From: JBOFSQ01 sp051651625
Lineage (GTDB): Bacteria; Planctomycetota; Planctomycetia; Pirellulales; Thermoguttaceae
Length of the DNA: 48,242 bases
Assembly: GCA_051651625.1 (NCBI GenBank)
Contig: JBOFSQ010000061.1
Location: 1-48,242, forward strand
Direction of reading: 5' to 3'
Shown here: positions 18,033 to 25,961 of the stretch, piece by piece
How positions within the stretch are numbered: the stretch's first letter is position 1
Layout of the letters: every line of letters starts with the position of its first letter
Notes under the pieces: generated by a model
What the model saw: the letters and a program-made list of their open reading frames with translations, nothing else
The model's database searches: none
What the model was told of the DNA's origin: nothing
Made by a program: the position numbers and the translations under genes

Positions 18033-18334
18033 GACTTGCCTCCTTTGAACTGTCGCCATAGAACTTTGGCTCGCGCGATGTCACGACGCTGTGACTTCTT
18101 GTCGCCACCGACGAGCAAGAGGTAAACACATTCCCCTTCTCTCGCATAATAGACGCGATAACCTGCCCCGAAGTGGATTCGCATTTCCGACACGCCTTCG
18201 CCCACCGCGTTACAATCGCCGAAGTTTCCTTCAGCGGCAGCGTCAAGACGCGAAAGGATACGCACCAATCCCTTCTGATCGCCGAGACGATCAAGCCAAG
18301 CTGTGAACTCATTGGTCGCACGAAACGTATTCAT
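18029..18334 (-). CDS. HigB/RelE-type toxin
   Basis: A 101-residue toxin of the RelE/ParE superfamily (Gp49-like branch): FTAWLDRLGDQKGLVRILSR, the conserved MRIHFGAGYRVYYAREG core and LLLVGGDKKSQRRDIARA near the C-terminus. Such toxins cleave mRNA at the ribosome. The toxin gene precedes the antitoxin, as in HigBA. The ATG at 18334 sits where transcription from the strong upstream promoter should begin; a TTG at 18355 overlaps the -10 element and is unlikely. Confidence 0.9.
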   Translation of the reverse strand: MNTFRATNEFTAWLDRLGDQKGLVRILSRLDAAAEGNFGDCNAVGEGVSEMRIHFGAGYRVYYAREGECVYLLLVGGDKKSQRRDIARAKVLWRQFKGGKS

Positions 18335-18341
18335 TCGCAAG

Positions 18342-18369
18342 ATTTTATCCCGCAAACGTGGGCTGTCAA
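18342..18369 (-). promoter_or_regulatory. Promoter of the toxin-antitoxin operon
   Basis: On the minus strand TTGACA (18369-18364), a 16-base spacer and TAAAAT (18347-18342). The predicted start point falls at about 18335, that is at the toxin ATG itself, so the mRNA may be leaderless. Confidence 0.6.
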
Positions 18370-18418
18370 TGAAAGGACGTAACTATGACGTGCTCCGGTA
18401 AAAACTGGCGCAAAAGTG

Positions 18419-19165
18419 CTATTCGATATGGGACATTTTTTCTAGTTCGGCGATTGGGAGTTTCCATTTTTTGTACGTCTTGACAGAGCCGTCGGCGAAG
18501 AGGACGTGGAACTCGAATGCGTGATAACCACCAAGAACCGGTCGATTGTGGGGATTGCTTTCTTCAAAAGTTATGTAGTCTTGACCGGCTTTGCGTTTTT
18601 CTAGTTCGGGCGGATAGATGGCGGTTTTGAAGTCGTCGAGCGAAAAGTCCGCGGGACTCATCCACGGGACCGGTGACCACGATTCCACAAGTAACACCAC
18701 CTCGCTCGGACTACGCTTGAAAGAAGACAACGACAGCCCAGCCGCCGTACCAGCACCAAATACCAACTTGTAAACAGAAGACGATGTTGTAAAAGGCGCG
18801 CGGGGACAACGAAAGTCCTGTCGCATGCGTTTGTGAAACTGCTTGTTGTGTTCGCTGTCCCACGGTTCGTCGAGGCAGATTTCTTGGTACAAATCGTTCT
18901 GCCCAAGAAACGGCAGAATGAGCGTCCGCCAGCTATGGAGCGGTTCACCGTTCTCATTGACAGTGTACGCTGGTGGAAACGTCCCGTGCGCAGCGTGGTA
19001 ACTGCGCAAAGCTACGCCAAGTTCCTGCATCCGCAAGACACACTGCTCACTCCACACTCACTCGTACGGTAGCGGAGCTGCGGGGATAAGGAGCACGCAG
19101 ATCGCGCCGATAATGGCGATCACGATGAGCAGTTCAACCAGCGTCCATGCGTTTTGGTTCGGCAT
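18419..19165 (-). pseudogene. DUF1559 pilin-like protein, copy C, interrupted by a stop codon
   Basis: From the ATG at 19165 the prepilin segment reads MPNQNAWTLVELLIVIAIIG and continues to PLPYE; then a TGA (plus-strand tca at 19058-19060) interrupts, and the same frame continues as VWSEQCVLRMQELGVALRSYH with a complete DUF1559 body ending HVLFADGSVKTYKKWKLP. Alignment with copy A puts the stop at the Arg of 'RERQRC', so a single CGA to TGA change explains it. A GTG directly after the stop could restart translation, but the product would lack the membrane anchor. The rest is well conserved, so the mutation is recent, or the start of a readthrough case. Confidence 0.85.
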
Positions 19166-19221
19166 AAGTCACCTCGGAGTTTTCAACGGGAAATGGAATT
19201 GATGGAAAGTTGCGTGAACGA

Positions 19222-19521
19222 TTAGCGGGCATCCAGTTTTTCGATTCGCTCCCGTAGCGGCTGAAGCGCATTTTCGAATTCGTCCATTTGAGCATTGATT
19301 CGCTGGATAGCTTCATTGGCGCAGTCAACATCCGCTTGCTTTGGCGCAAAGTTGGCAAAAAAGAAGAGGGGGAACAAGGTAAAGAAAATCAGAGGTACCG
19401 CGAGAAGTACCAAAAAGACGGTTGTCAAAACCCGTAGCCACGAAAACGGCTTTGCAACCGGTTCGCTCTCCAGCTTTTTCAACATTTCGGAAACGTATTC
19501 CGAAGCAGGTTCTTTGTCCAT
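19222..19521 (-). CDS. Small membrane protein with C-terminal coiled coil
   Basis: 99 residues: a hydrophilic N-terminus, one strongly hydrophobic helix (about 27-53, rich in Phe and Leu) and a C-terminal heptad segment (CANEAIQRINAQMDEFENAL). The ATG at 19521 starts one base after the TAA of the upstream gene (19523-19525) with AGGTGA as ribosome site. Third gene of a tight three-gene set. No family recognised. Confidence 0.65.
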   Translation of the reverse strand: MDKEPASEYVSEMLKKLESEPVAKPFSWLRVLTTVFLVLLAVPLIFFTLFPLFFFANFAPKQADVDCANEAIQRINAQMDEFENALQPLRERIEKLDAR

Positions 19522-19522
19522 T

Positions 19523-19756
19523 TTAGTCACCTATGGCGTTCTCTTGTTCGGAAATCCAGTTTTTCAATTCTTTGCACCGCTGTTCCAACGCGTCAACGGT
19601 TGTTTCCAACGCATCTCGCCTTGACCTCAATCGCTGAACATCATATTCCACCTGTTCCCACTGATGTCTCACATGATCCTGTTTTCTTGACGTCGCAACG
19701 CCAATCAGCAGGAAAAATATGCAGACAATAACCGTTAGAATTCTTTTTCGTGTCAT
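19523..19756 (-). CDS. Small membrane-anchored coiled-coil protein
   Basis: 77 residues: an N-terminal signal-anchor (KRILTVIVCIFFLLIGVA) followed by an uninterrupted coiled-coil of about 50 residues (VEYDVQRLRSRRDALETTVD). The size and plan recall FtsL/FtsB/LapA-type bitopic proteins but I see no family signature. Its ATG overlaps the stop of the upstream gene by four bases (ATGA). Confidence 0.65.
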   Translation of the reverse strand: MTRKRILTVIVCIFFLLIGVATSRKQDHVRHQWEQVEYDVQRLRSRRDALETTVDALEQRCKELKNWISEQENAIGD

Positions 19757-20274
19757 GGCAATGCTTTTCTATAAAATTGTATTGACTCGTGTGTCATCAA
19801 AGCGAGCGACCCTCCAAGGAAACCGAAAATGCAATCTGGAGTATTGCCGGAACCATCAATGATGCCCGCTGCTTGAAATATCTCCCAAGAGGTATTCAAA
19901 ACCACCGGGAAAAAACACCAGAAAACTTGCTCCGCCTGACTGTGGCGCGAGTCTCTCCAAATAGTCAACAAAATAAGCGTCCATGAAAAGCACCAGATGC
20001 CACTCGGAAATCCTTCGTCGAGAAACGCGATCTGTTTCAGTCGCAACATGTTTTCGGCGAATCCTGCTGCGATTGATGCCGAAACATAACGAAAGAATGA
20101 CTGACAATGGAATGAAGCGACATTCTCCGCAGATCGATTGAAGGCATAAAACGGCACGCTCATCGCTAAGACAAAAAGAGCCAGCGCAATGCAAACCGCG
20201 TCGGTCTTGCGAATTTCGGCAAACCGACACCGAACCGGATCGAGAGATTCTTGCTCATTCGTGTACGTCATCAT
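19753..20274 (-). CDS. Hypothetical membrane protein
   Basis: 173 residues with helices near 26-46, 63-82, 92-112 and 120-150. The stretch TSWEIFQAAGIIDGSGNTPD followed by FGFLGG resembles small VanZ-like or DUF2238-like membrane proteins (Trp-Glu-x-x-Gln in a helix, then a D and a G-rich loop), a weak similarity. First gene of a translationally coupled set with the two small coiled-coil proteins; DUF1559 copy C follows 57 bases further. Start chosen at the ATG 20274; a TTG at 20319 extends the frame without support. Confidence 0.55.
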   Translation of the reverse strand: MMTYTNEQESLDPVRCRFAEIRKTDAVCIALALFVLAMSVPFYAFNRSAENVASFHCQSFFRYVSASIAAGFAENMLRLKQIAFLDEGFPSGIWCFSWTLILLTIWRDSRHSQAEQVFWCFFPVVLNTSWEIFQAAGIIDGSGNTPDCIFGFLGGSLALMTHESIQFYRKALP

Positions 20275-20381
20275 TTTCGTTGCCTGCGCGTAACGTGCTT
20301 TGGTAAAAACGAACAGCAATTTTTTCCCCTACGCAGGAATTGTTGCTTCCCGCTGGGCAAAGTTGGATTTTCTTGCGTCCG

Positions 20382-20443
20382 GGTTCTACAGATATTCTTC
20401 CACTAGCGCGGAAAGAAGTTGCGATAGCGTTGAGACGTTTTTG
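20382..20443. repeat. 65-bp interspersed repeat, copy 2
   Basis: Matches 17008-17072: 'gggttctacagatattctt', a variable centre with 'cgcggaaag', and 'gttgcgatagcgttgagacg'. It lies in the 311-base gap 20275-20585, which otherwise contains only the 58-base repeat described at 20519. Confidence 0.75.
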
Positions 20444-20518
20444 CGCTTCGCGTCAAACCGGCGGGAAGAGAAAAAACTCTCGCAAAGAATACGCCATAAC
20501 CAATGCGGCGTCCAACGC

Positions 20519-20576
20519 GAGTGGACAACGTGGACGCAGTGGACTGCGTGGACGAAATCCAAAATGTCCACAGCGG
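20519..20576. repeat. Direct repeat flanking the 442-residue gene, downstream copy
   Basis: 'gagtggacaacgtggac' ... 'tggacgaaatccaaaatg' 'tccacagcggcaacgac'. Related to 22046-22097 in the same orientation; the two bracket the gene 20586-21914. Confidence 0.7.
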
Positions 20577-20585
20577 CAACGACGG

Positions 20586-21914
20586 TTAGAGTCCACCAGC
20601 TTCGAGCCTGTTGCGCCAGTCGTTATTCGGTTTCTTCGTCGGCTTCCATTTTTTTGGATCAAGCGTCGCAAGGACTTCCGCGATTTGCCGATAGACTTCG
20701 CATTCGCTCATCAGTTTTCCTTCTTCGCAAACGGATTCGTGGTGCCATTGGTCGATAACCATGATTTGAGGCAAATCGTCGGGAAGGCAAGCTCGAAGTT
20801 CTTCTTCCGTCGCGCGGAACAAGTCCGGATTTCTTTCATCCAGGAGACGAGTCAATTCAACGATACCAATGGCAGCCGGATCATTCAAATCAATCTTGTG
20901 TTTGCGATAGAGCTTTGGATCACGATGAAGCGGCACTTCAGTTTCTCGAACCGTGATTGTTTTCGCGTTGGTTGAAATGTTTTCAAAGTCATCGCAAATA
21001 CTGTCCGTATGAAAAAGTTCGATGCTTTTACCGTTGGAAACGTAGGCGTTATTCAAGCCAGCACGCTCAAGGTTTTTGAGGCAGTTGCCGAAATAATGGA
21101 GTTCAATACTAACCCGCTGCCCCCGATTTTCGTACCCGCTTTTTTCAAAGACAAATGCCCATCGGTTCTCGTCACCAAACAAAGTAATTCGACTTCCGGC
21201 TGTGTAGAAGTAGCCGTGTTCCAAGTCCGGCATGAAACGATACGGATTGTCGGAATCGCTGTCCAGTTCGTCAAGAATTTTTTGAGCCCGTTTCGATATT
21301 ACCACTTTCTTTTTCTTCTTCGGCTGTTCGCCGGGAAGATAACCGTCACGCACACATTCGGCACCGTATCCATTTTCCAGTCTTCTTAAATCCTGAAAAA
21401 TCATTTCTTCCGATAGACCGTATTTTGCCGCAATTGCTTGACGTTTTTTGGATCCCATTTTGATGATTCGCTCGTCAAACTTGCGGTCGTACTCCCTACA
21501 ATACTCTTGATACTTTTCATAGTCAAAAACGAGTCCATCAAGTACAGGCAGGTATTTTTGAAAAGGTATAACTTCGCCGGGCTTGCATGTGTCGCCAACA
21601 TGGACAACCAATGTAAAGTCTTGAAAATCCAAAGCAAAAATAAACTCATGCCATACTGTCCGAGACGAAAGTTCGCTTTGCTGCTCGTTAAAACCAGCCG
21701 CTATGCAGCCTTCTGTATTGGGAACAGGCAATTCATAAACGATAAGATTGCGTTTGAATTGCTTGAGTACCGTCTTATACCCTTTCATTGGCGCAACGTT
21801 GATGGAATAGCCGCGAGAATTCTTTGAATATCCCCATCCACGATTCTTAAAGGATACCTCGGCAGGAAAACCTTCCGGAGTTTCAAATGAAATGATGTCA
21901 TCAGTGTATCGCAT
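20586..21914 (-). CDS. Hypothetical two-domain protein
   Basis: A 442-residue soluble protein. Residues about 1-150 form a beta-rich domain (DIISFETPEGFPAEVSF, WHEFIFALDFQDFTLVVHVG). A charged helical middle (EKYQEYCREYDRKFDERI) and a basic linker PKKKKKVVISK (near 205) lead to a second domain, about 210-420 (YRFMPDLEHGYFYTAGSR, ENRWAFVFEKSGYENRG, IELHYFGNCLKNL). The second domain resembles uncharacterised, possibly immunity-like families that I cannot name with certainty. A good promoter precedes it (21951-21978) and GGAGA is the ribosome site. Flanking direct repeats suggest it was acquired as a unit. Confidence 0.7.
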   Translation of the reverse strand: MRYTDDIISFETPEGFPAEVSFKNRGWGYSKNSRGYSINVAPMKGYKTVLKQFKRNLIVYELPVPNTEGCIAAGFNEQQSELSSRTVWHEFIFALDFQDFTLVVHVGDTCKPGEVIPFQKYLPVLDGLVFDYEKYQEYCREYDRKFDERIIKMGSKKRQAIAAKYGLSEEMIFQDLRRLENGYGAECVRDGYLPGEQPKKKKKVVISKRAQKILDELDSDSDNPYRFMPDLEHGYFYTAGSRITLFGDENRWAFVFEKSGYENRGQRVSIELHYFGNCLKNLERAGLNNAYVSNGKSIELFHTDSICDDFENISTNAKTITVRETEVPLHRDPKLYRKHKIDLNDPAAIGIVELTRLLDERNPDLFRATEEELRACLPDDLPQIMVIDQWHHESVCEEGKLMSECEVYRQIAEVLATLDPKKWKPTKKPNNDWRNRLEAGGL

Positions 21915-21950
21915 CTGCTATTCTCCGTTCACGATTTGTTCGTCGGTCTT

Positions 21951-21978
21951 ATTATACCGCCCGCCCCATACATTGCAA
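21951..21978 (-). promoter_or_regulatory. Promoter of the 442-residue hypothetical gene
   Basis: Minus strand TTGCAA (21978-21973), 16-base spacer, TATAAT (21956-21951); the start codon is 37 bases downstream. Confidence 0.6.
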
Positions 21979-22045
21979 TCGCTATCGTTTGCCGCGGATT
22001 TCTTTTCTCGTCGAGCAAACGCGCTAACATTCGCGGCGTTCAATG

Positions 22046-22097
22046 TCAGTGGACAACGTGGACTGGGCGGACGAAATACAAAATGTCCACCGCGTAC
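22046..22097. repeat. Direct repeat flanking the 442-residue gene, upstream copy
   Basis: 'cagtggacaacgtggac' ... 'cggacgaaatacaaaatg' 'tccaccgcg'. See 20519-20576. It lies in the 359-base divergent gap 21915-22273, which also holds the two promoters for the flanking genes. Confidence 0.7.
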
Positions 22098-22187
22098 ACG
22101 ATGACAACGACGACAACAAAAACAACGTGCGGAATCATACCACGTTTTCGCGGCAGAGTGAAGGGAACATTGCAAACATTTCTCCGC

Positions 22188-22215
22188 TTGACAAAATAGC
22201 TCGCTGTGATAGAGT
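22188..22215 (+). promoter_or_regulatory. Promoter of the 218-residue hypothetical gene
   Basis: TTGACA at 22188, 16-base spacer, TAGAGT at 22210; start codon 58 bases downstream. Confidence 0.55.
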
Positions 22216-22273
22216 GGAACCCGTTGGTTAGTAGCGGTGCGTGTCAACGAACGTCAAACATTGTGTGTTCAAA

Positions 22274-22930
22274 ATGTCGTCATTTTCTCACGAACAAGCG
22301 GAACGGTTTATCGAGCACTTGACCAAATGTCACAGTTGGTACAAGCACATTCCGCTATTGGAAGGTTCGGAGTTTTTCATCGTTATCGATCCGAACGCCG
22401 GACGGAACTACGCCGAGGTTCACCCTTGCTTGCCGTTCGGAAACTCACAAGAGGCGTACCAAAAGGCTTTCGGTCTTTTGAATTATTATCACAATTGTGG
22501 TGCGGATGATTTATATTTTTCCGACTGCCATGATTCGACGAGTCGCCCCGACGAACCTCTGCAACGGCAAGATATTGTTCGACGTTTTCCTCACCACCAG
22601 ACCACTCGCTTGTTTCCTTACATCTCTTGGGAGTTTTCGGATGTTTTGACTATTTGGAACGAAGGAGTCGATAAGATCGTCCAAGGATTTGAACACGAAA
22701 GCAAAGGCGAACTCATCCGACTGCGGGACGCAATTTTACACCAAAATCGTTTTTGGCAAAACGAGATGTCCGACGATGAACGTCAGAAATATGATGGCAA
22801 CAAACTAGTTACCGTGAACCAAAATCAATACAAACTGCTTGAAGACACTGTTTCAGATATTCTCAATATGATGAGAACAGTCGAAGTCGAGAAAATTCGT
22901 CGAGCAGTGGAAGAACTCCAAGATGATTGA
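22274..22930 (+). CDS. Hypothetical soluble protein
   Basis: 218 residues with no signal or membrane segment. The first half is mixed alpha/beta and rich in aromatic residues (FIEHLTKCHSWYKHIPLL, FFIVIDPNAGRNYAEVHPCL); the second half is helical (LIRLRDAILHQNRFWQNEMS, VEVEKIRRAVEELQDD). I do not recognise the family. I chose the ATG at 22274 rather than the GTG at 22241. A sigma-70-type promoter lies 58 bases upstream. It is followed by a GCCCC-type repeat. Confidence 0.65.
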   Translation: MSSFSHEQAERFIEHLTKCHSWYKHIPLLEGSEFFIVIDPNAGRNYAEVHPCLPFGNSQEAYQKAFGLLNYYHNCGADDLYFSDCHDSTSRPDEPLQRQDIVRRFPHHQTTRLFPYISWEFSDVLTIWNEGVDKIVQGFEHESKGELIRLRDAILHQNRFWQNEMSDDERQKYDGNKLVTVNQNQYKLLEDTVSDILNMMRTVEVEKIRRAVEELQDD

Positions 22931-22975
22931 CACGTTCAAAACACAGTGAGAGGTGCGAACAGGTCGGTTATTTGT

Positions 22976-23092
22976 GAGGTCAGTGCCCCCAAAAATCCGC
23001 AGCCCCAAAGGGACGCAAGAACCGTTGAACGCAACTCGCCCCAATTCTTGTGCTCCTTTGGGGCTTTCTGGATTTTGGGTCTCCGTACTTTT
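22976..23092. repeat. GCCCCAA-type palindromic repeat, divergent copy
   Basis: 'agccccaaagggacgcaaga' near 23000 pairs with 'tcttgtgctcctttggggct' near 23046, and the outer arms 'ccaaaaatccg' / 'ggattttggg' pair too. Same architecture as 1-197 but with a diverged sequence. Located between two converging genes, so it may serve as terminator. Confidence 0.7.
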
Positions 23093-23117
23093 ACGTCTAG
23101 GAAACTCAGCCAACTGC

Positions 23118-23714
23118 TCAACGCTCTGGGTTATAGCAGAGGAGTGTAGGTGGACTGCCATCGCCATCGCTTCTTCCGAACGGATAATAACCGAACTTAT
23201 ATGCTTTTAGAAGCAACTCTGTCGGCGCAAAACGACGACTGAGGGTTAATACTCTAGCTTGGATGATTGCCGCAATATGCCCTGACACCGTTACTCTGAT
23301 GTGACTCAAAAATGATACTTTTGAATCGCTTGATTTCCATTTATACGGAAGTGAATCGACAAAATCAATTTCATTTTGACTCCTATCTGCAATACCGACA
23401 ATTTTTGCGATAGAGTTTTCTACAAACGCATCTTGATTTTCTGGAAAATAATAAGAAAGTCCATTGTAAGCCCGTGCCACCACGCTGATTATAAAATCAT
23501 CTAAAACGGTGTAAGGGGTCTCGTCTTTCACGGTGGAAACAGCGTCAATCAGCTCTTCTAAAGGACAAATACGTCCTTCTAAAACAGTGCGGTCCGTATC
23601 TATCGAAAAACTATGTGCGATTTCATTTCCCCTTAAAAACGAATGGGATTCTACGACTTCCCGTACTTCGTTTATCAGGTCTTCCAATGTTTTGAGAATT
23701 TGCATGTCGTTCAT
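23118..23714 (-). CDS. Hypothetical protein
   Basis: 198 residues, mostly helical, with no signal peptide or clear membrane helix. Features are an N-terminal amphipathic part (ILKTLEDLINEVREVVESH), an acidic middle and LPYKWKSSDSKVSFLSHIR. No family recognised. The ATG at 23714 is preceded by AAGGTGAG at good spacing; a longer frame starts at 23780. The last codons, from about 23118, run into unique sequence. Confidence 0.6.
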   Translation of the reverse strand: MNDMQILKTLEDLINEVREVVESHSFLRGNEIAHSFSIDTDRTVLEGRICPLEELIDAVSTVKDETPYTVLDDFIISVVARAYNGLSYYFPENQDAFVENSIAKIVGIADRSQNEIDFVDSLPYKWKSSDSKVSFLSHIRVTVSGHIAAIIQARVLTLSRRFAPTELLLKAYKFGYYPFGRSDGDGSPPTLLCYNPER

Positions 23715-24709
23715 TGATCTCACCTTTTCGTGTTGACCTTCCCTACGTTTTCTGAATAGCATTGTGACGACAATCGTCACGTTGCCATTTGTCAGACTTT
23801 TTGGAGTTCATACAAGGCACGGAGAGGCCAGAACGCGGAACACGCGGAAAAACGGAAAACACGGAATTCAGAACTTCCGCGTCTTTCCGTCTTTCCGCGT
23901 TTTCCGCGTTAAAACTCTTCTTCGTGTCTTCGTGTGAGGCTCCTCAAAAATCCGTGAACGCTTACGAACCAGCTTTCATTGTAAGCGTTCACGGATTGTT
24001 TTACCATTTGGTGTGAATACGGCGTGTTTTCGCCCCAACGTGGCAGTAAGAACACGAAGCGTAAGCGAGTGCCAAGTGGTAGTCGTGAACGTAACCAGTT
24101 ACTCCGCTGAAATGCCGGTTACGTTAGCGGCTGCCATTGACGTGTTATGATTCAGGGCACTCGCTTACGCTTCGTGTTCTTATTGTGTGCTCGGCTGCAC
24201 TTACCGCCGGTTATTAAAATGGCTGCCCCGTCGGGGCAAAAACAAGCTGCGTTCACGACAAATAGTAAAACAATCAGTGAACGGTTACTTTGATTTTAAG
24301 TCCGATTCACACATTCGGCAAGAGGTGTGTCGCGCGGTTGTACCTACCGGTCAATCCACTAACAAGTTTCAGATGGGGATTCTAGCGGAATCGCAGTTCA
24401 ATTTTAACCACGAAAGTCACGAACAACTTCACGAAAACTCACGAAAGGCTGTTCGTGTATTTCGTGCGGATTTTCGTGTGTTTCGTGGTTAAATTTACCA
24501 CAAAGCCACGAAGAAGAGTTTTAACGCTGAAAACGCGGAAGGACGGAAAGACGCGGAAGTTCAGAGTTCCGCGTCTTCCGTTTTTCCGCGTGTTCCGCAT
24601 TCTCTCCTCTTCGTGCCTTCGTGTGAGGAAAAAGAACTACTTGTTAGCGGTCTGCATGAAATGTCCGCGCCCCACTTCCGCCCGTGGCGGAAGCTACTAC
24701 AATGCCGCG
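23715..24709. repeat. Repeat-filled 1-kb intergenic tract
   Basis: No gene is supported. In order: a CGCGGAAAAACGG / CCGTCTTTCCGCG inverted repeat (23830-23912) joined to the 'cttcgtgtcttcgtgtgagg' motif; a palindrome 'gtaagcgttcacggatt' near 23981 with its partner near 23950; a pair of 'gaagcgtaagcgagtg' elements facing each other (24047-24073 and 24155-24182, 81 bases apart); an 'accacgaaagtcacgaa' ... 'ttcgtgtgtttcgtggt' element (24408-24490); and a further 'gccacgaagaagag' ... 'ctcttcgtgccttcgtgtga' element (24503-24630). Elements abut or nest without unique sequence between them. Confidence 0.75.
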
Positions 24710-25702
24710 ATGGAAATACGTCTATCACCGCGTTTTAAGTCTTGGTTGGTTTTTGCCGTCAAGATTTTGATTGCGCTTCTTGTTGTCGGGTGGATCGGTT
24801 TTGAACTGCATCGCTCGTGGGGAACGATTGTCAAGCACCAGTGGCGTCCGCAGATCGGGTGGCTCGTCGTGGCGGCGGTCTGTTATCTTGCGGCGTGGAT
24901 TCCAGCGGCGTTTTACTGGCTCTCGCTGCTGAAACTCTGGGGGCAAACCGTTCCGCTGTCGCGTGCGATGCGCGCGTACATGATCGGCCACTTGGGGAAG
25001 TACACGCCGGGGAAGGCGATGGTTGTCGTACTCCGTGCGGCGATGGTGAAGTCTGAAACGTCGCGTGCGAGTGTCGCGGCGGCGGCGGTGTTTTACGAAA
25101 CTTTCATGATGATGGCGACGGGGAGTCTCCTATCGACGTTCATCATCTTCTTCGCGTTCGCAAACGAACCGCAGTGGCTCGGACTCCTCGCCTGTTCGCT
25201 TGCGATGGTTGCGATAAATGGCGGCGTGACAATTCCGGCGTTCTTCCGTTATGCCGTGCTGCGACTCGGTGTCGGGCGCGACGACGAAGCGGTGCAGCGC
25301 GGCCTCAATTCACTCGGACTCAAAACGATGCTCGTCGGCGCAGCGAGCATGAGTGTTGTGTGGGTCGTTCTCGGCATAAGTTTGTGGGCGACGATTTGCG
25401 GGATGGGAATTCACGTCGGCTCGCTCGCCGAAACGCTTCCGCGTTTTACAGCGGCGATGGCACTCTCGATGGTGACAGGTTTTGTGGCGATGATGCCGGG
25501 CGGACTCGGTGTCCGCGAGTGGGTACTGGCACAACTCTTGACGCTCTACTTCGCCGGAATGACCGACGACCAGCGCGGCGGCCTCGCTCCCGAAACGATT
25601 GGCATCATCATCGCCGCTGTTCAGCGAGTCATTTCAATTCTCGCCGAGATCGCGCTTGCTAGCGTTATCGAAGGCGTTTATCGCTGGCGCGGTGGGCGGT
25701 AG
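24710..25702 (+). CDS. UPF0104 / lysylphosphatidylglycerol synthase transmembrane-region protein
   Basis: A 330-residue inner-membrane protein with about eight helices, matching the flippase-like AglD/UPF0104 family: the GHLGKYTPGKAMVVVLRAAM segment (near 95) is the family's PGK motif region and VAMMPGGLGVREWVLAQLL (near 260) the second hallmark (P-G-G-x-G-x-x-E). The family is membrane-bound and includes the N-terminal half of MprF; a lipid-translocation role is likely but the substrate is unknown. I chose the ATG at 24710; 85 in-frame codons upstream translate repeats. A TACAAT hexamer 8 bases upstream of the start hints at a very short leader. Confidence 0.88.
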   Translation: MEIRLSPRFKSWLVFAVKILIALLVVGWIGFELHRSWGTIVKHQWRPQIGWLVVAAVCYLAAWIPAAFYWLSLLKLWGQTVPLSRAMRAYMIGHLGKYTPGKAMVVVLRAAMVKSETSRASVAAAAVFYETFMMMATGSLLSTFIIFFAFANEPQWLGLLACSLAMVAINGGVTIPAFFRYAVLRLGVGRDDEAVQRGLNSLGLKTMLVGAASMSVVWVVLGISLWATICGMGIHVGSLAETLPRFTAAMALSMVTGFVAMMPGGLGVREWVLAQLLTLYFAGMTDDQRGGLAPETIGIIIAAVQRVISILAEIALASVIEGVYRWRGGR

Positions 25703-25752
25703 AGTTTTTGCCAAGACTACCCGTTTACGGTTTTCAAGTAGCGCCTCGCTAG

Positions 25753-25940
25753 TTGGTAGTTCTTTTTTCTCACACAAAGGCACGAAGCTCACGAAGGAGA
25801 GTATCCGCAGATTTCACGCAGATTTTGATACGAAGTTTTAACCACGAAACACACAAAAATCTGCGAAAATCTGCGGCATCTGCGGATTCACATCCTCTTC
25901 GTGCCTTTGTGCCTTCGTGTGAGGCTCCTCAAAAATTCGT
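25753..25940. repeat. Three nested interspersed repeats
   Basis: The outer element starts 'ctcacacaaaggcacgaag' (25769) and ends 'cttcgtgtgaggctcct' near 25930. Within it lies an element 'tccgcagatttcacgcagat' (25806) ... 'atctgcggcatctgcgga' (25870-25890), and within that 'accacgaaacacac'. The order shows that elements have inserted into each other. Confidence 0.75.
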
Positions 25941-25961
25941 GAACGCTTACCGCCAAAATGG

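Noticed and set aside
18419..19057. A stand-alone 212-residue protein starting at the GTG after the stop
   Set aside because: The pilin-type N-terminus is present in the same frame just before the TGA, so the unit is better described as one interrupted gene.
24455..24709. An 85-residue N-terminal extension of the UPF0104 protein
   Set aside because: The codons run through interspersed repeats and encode Arg/Lys-rich sequence without hydrophobic or family similarity; the protein family starts at the ATG at 24710.
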